Below, one piece after another: positions 5,416 through 5,810 of a DNA stretch of 5,810 bases. A program made the translations under genes and the position numbers. Positions within the stretch are counted from its first letter, which is position 1. Each line of letters opens with the position of its first letter. This stretch comes from Pseudomonadota bacterium (GTDB lineage: Bacteria > Bdellovibrionota > Oligoflexia > Oligoflexales > Oligoflexaceae), in NCBI GenBank assembly GCA_029556045.1, contig JAKQGS010000287.1, positions 1 to 5,810 on the forward strand, read 5' to 3'. The notes under the pieces are model-generated. The model had not been told where the DNA came from. It ran no database searches and saw only the letters and a list, made by a program, of their open reading frames with translations.

Positions 5416-5430
5416 TGAGAGTCAAGGGGG
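5416..5430 (+). repeat. Direct repeat copy 2 (TGAGAGTCAAGGGGG)
   Basis: One mismatch to copy 1 at 5293-5307. It lies within an 18-codon ORF (5412-5468) that I do not call as a gene. It has no start codon at a suitable distance downstream, so a shared ribosome-site role is not supported here. Confidence 0.6.
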
Positions 5431-5519
5431 AAGGAATCCATTTTACTTACCCCATCCTCCCAATTTAAACGGGAAACCGACCTCCTTTTGGTTTTGGCTT
5501 TACGTTACTCGCAGGGGTT

Positions 5520-5548
5520 TTTACTGAAATAAAGTAAGTTGCTGTAAT
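5520..5548 (+). promoter_or_regulatory. Sigma70-like promoter for the lipoprotein gene at 5658
   Basis: TTTACT (5520-5525, 4 of 6 to TTGACA), a 17-base spacer, and TGTAAT (5543-5548, 5 of 6 to TATAAT), in AT-rich DNA. Transcription would start near 5555, giving a leader of about 100 nt. This is the best sigma70 match I found in the window's intergenic DNA. Confidence 0.45.
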
Positions 5549-5657
5549 AATAAGAGAAAAAAACGCCAACTTAAGTTTTTAGAATACCGGACGAAGTAAC
5601 TAAGGCGGGTAAAAGAGGAATCTCTCATTACAGTCGGTAATCTTTTGTAGGTTCAAC

Positions 5658-5810
5658 ATGGTTCGATGGACCGTAAAATTGAAAGCCCAAATGGTGGTTA
5701 GGCTTATTGCCGTGACCCTGGCTGGACTTATTTCCGCATGCGACAATGTTGGGGTCAAGGGGCTCAGTGATGGCCAGTTGGCCTTTGAAGGCGTTCAGAG
5801 GGTGGATTGG
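5658..5810 (+). CDS. Lipoprotein, N-terminal part only (3' end outside window)
   Basis: 51 codons, open to the window edge. A basic N-terminus (MVRWTVKLKAQMVVR) leads into a hydrophobic core and a clear lipobox (L-I-S-A-C28), so signal peptidase II processing and lipidation at Cys28 are expected. Asp at +2 is the inner-membrane retention (Lol avoidance) signal in enterobacteria; whether that rule holds in this organism is unknown. The visible mature part ('LSDGQLAFEGVQRVDW') looks like a linker entering a beta-sandwich, as in fibronectin-III-like lipoproteins whose first strand is 'F-x-G-V...W', but too little is seen to name a domain. The start ATG 5658 has a weak AGG six bases upstream; Met12 (5691) is an alternative with no ribosome site. 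A sigma70-like promoter lies about 110 nt upstream. Confidence 0.75.
   Translation, partial: MVRWTVKLKAQMVVRLIAVTLAGLISACDNVGVKGLSDGQLAFEGVQRVDW

Larger units (their letters stand above)
5175..5657. other. 483-nt intergenic region rich in small structures
   Basis: No long gene fits here. From left to right it contains: a G-run ribosome site and a 17-nt hairpin (5200-5216) belonging to the leader of the minus-strand gene; a GGCC-A/T-rich-GGCC element (5247-5264) that would give a run of seven T on the minus strand; a 15-nt direct repeat (5293-5307 and 5416-5430); a 26-codon ORF with a perfect ribosome site; two hairpins (5320-5337 and 5345-5366); a palindrome ACCTTAAGGT (5393-5402); and a weak AAACC/GGTTT stem (5474-5494). 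From about 5500 on it turns AT-rich and holds a sigma70-like promoter. A promoter for the gene at 5174 must also lie here; only a poor minus-strand candidate (CTGACG, 16 nt, TTTATT) was seen near 5250-5280. A small RNA or riboregulator is possible, but no known class was recognised. Confidence 0.6.

Noticed and set aside
5410..5440. CTGAGAG resembling part of a TPP riboswitch
   Set aside because: The following conserved TPP elements (CCTGATCTGG, AATGCCAGCGTAGGGA-like) are absent, and the downstream gene is a lipoprotein.
5412..5468. 18-codon plus-strand ORF with a G-rich upstream sequence
   Set aside because: Very short, with a non-standard SD-like stretch and no conserved features. It is more likely a chance ORF.
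1..5810. CRISPR arrays, tRNA or rRNA genes, insertion sequences and attachment sites
   Set aside because: No regularly spaced repeats, cloverleaf sequences, transposase or integrase genes, or flanking duplications were seen.

Overview
This 5.8 kb window looks like chromosomal DNA of a Gram-negative bacterium. Three things point to an outer membrane: two lipoprotein signal peptides, several Sec-type signal peptides, and a protein whose C-terminal ~170 residues read as amphipathic beta-strands ending in Phe. GC content is moderate to high in the genes and clearly lower in the last intergenic region. The gene style (ECF sigma factor beside a caspase-fold protein, Cys-containing secreted orphans, lipoproteins with beta-sandwich domains) would suit Bdellovibrionota/Oligoflexia or a related deltaproteobacterial lineage. 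That placement is inference; no marker gene is present.

Minus strand, 3707 down to 1: a tightly packed four-gene operon. It starts with an ECF sigma factor (3093-3707). A one-TM protein with a cytoplasmic N-terminus and periplasmic C-terminus, placed like an anti-sigma factor, overlaps it by 4 nt (2374-3096). A secreted caspase-fold protease overlaps that gene by 32 nt (729-2405); it carries an EF-hand, a PEGA-like segment and a C-terminal beta-barrel-like domain. A lipoprotein with two carboxypeptidase-regulatory-like beta-sandwich modules follows 18 nt later and runs off the left edge (1-710). The set suggests an envelope signalling module: outer-membrane or periplasmic caspase and lipoprotein, trans-membrane anti-sigma, cytoplasmic sigma. 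No single component is new as a fold. The combination, above all caspase plus outer-membrane barrel in a sigma/anti-sigma operon, is the most interesting content here.

Middle: a 191-nt divergent intergenic region (3708-3898) holds two interleaved inverted repeats. It separates the sigma gene from a plus-strand gene for a small secreted, acidic, low-complexity, four-Cys protein (3899-4558). That gene ends at a strong hairpin (4563-4593). A second small secreted four-Cys protein lies convergent on the minus strand (4710-5174).

Right: about 480 nt without a long gene (5175-5657). It holds several hairpins, an imperfect 15-nt direct repeat, a 26-codon ORF with an excellent Shine-Dalgarno, and a sigma70-like promoter. 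The promoter faces the first 51 codons of another lipoprotein, which runs off the right edge (5658-5810).
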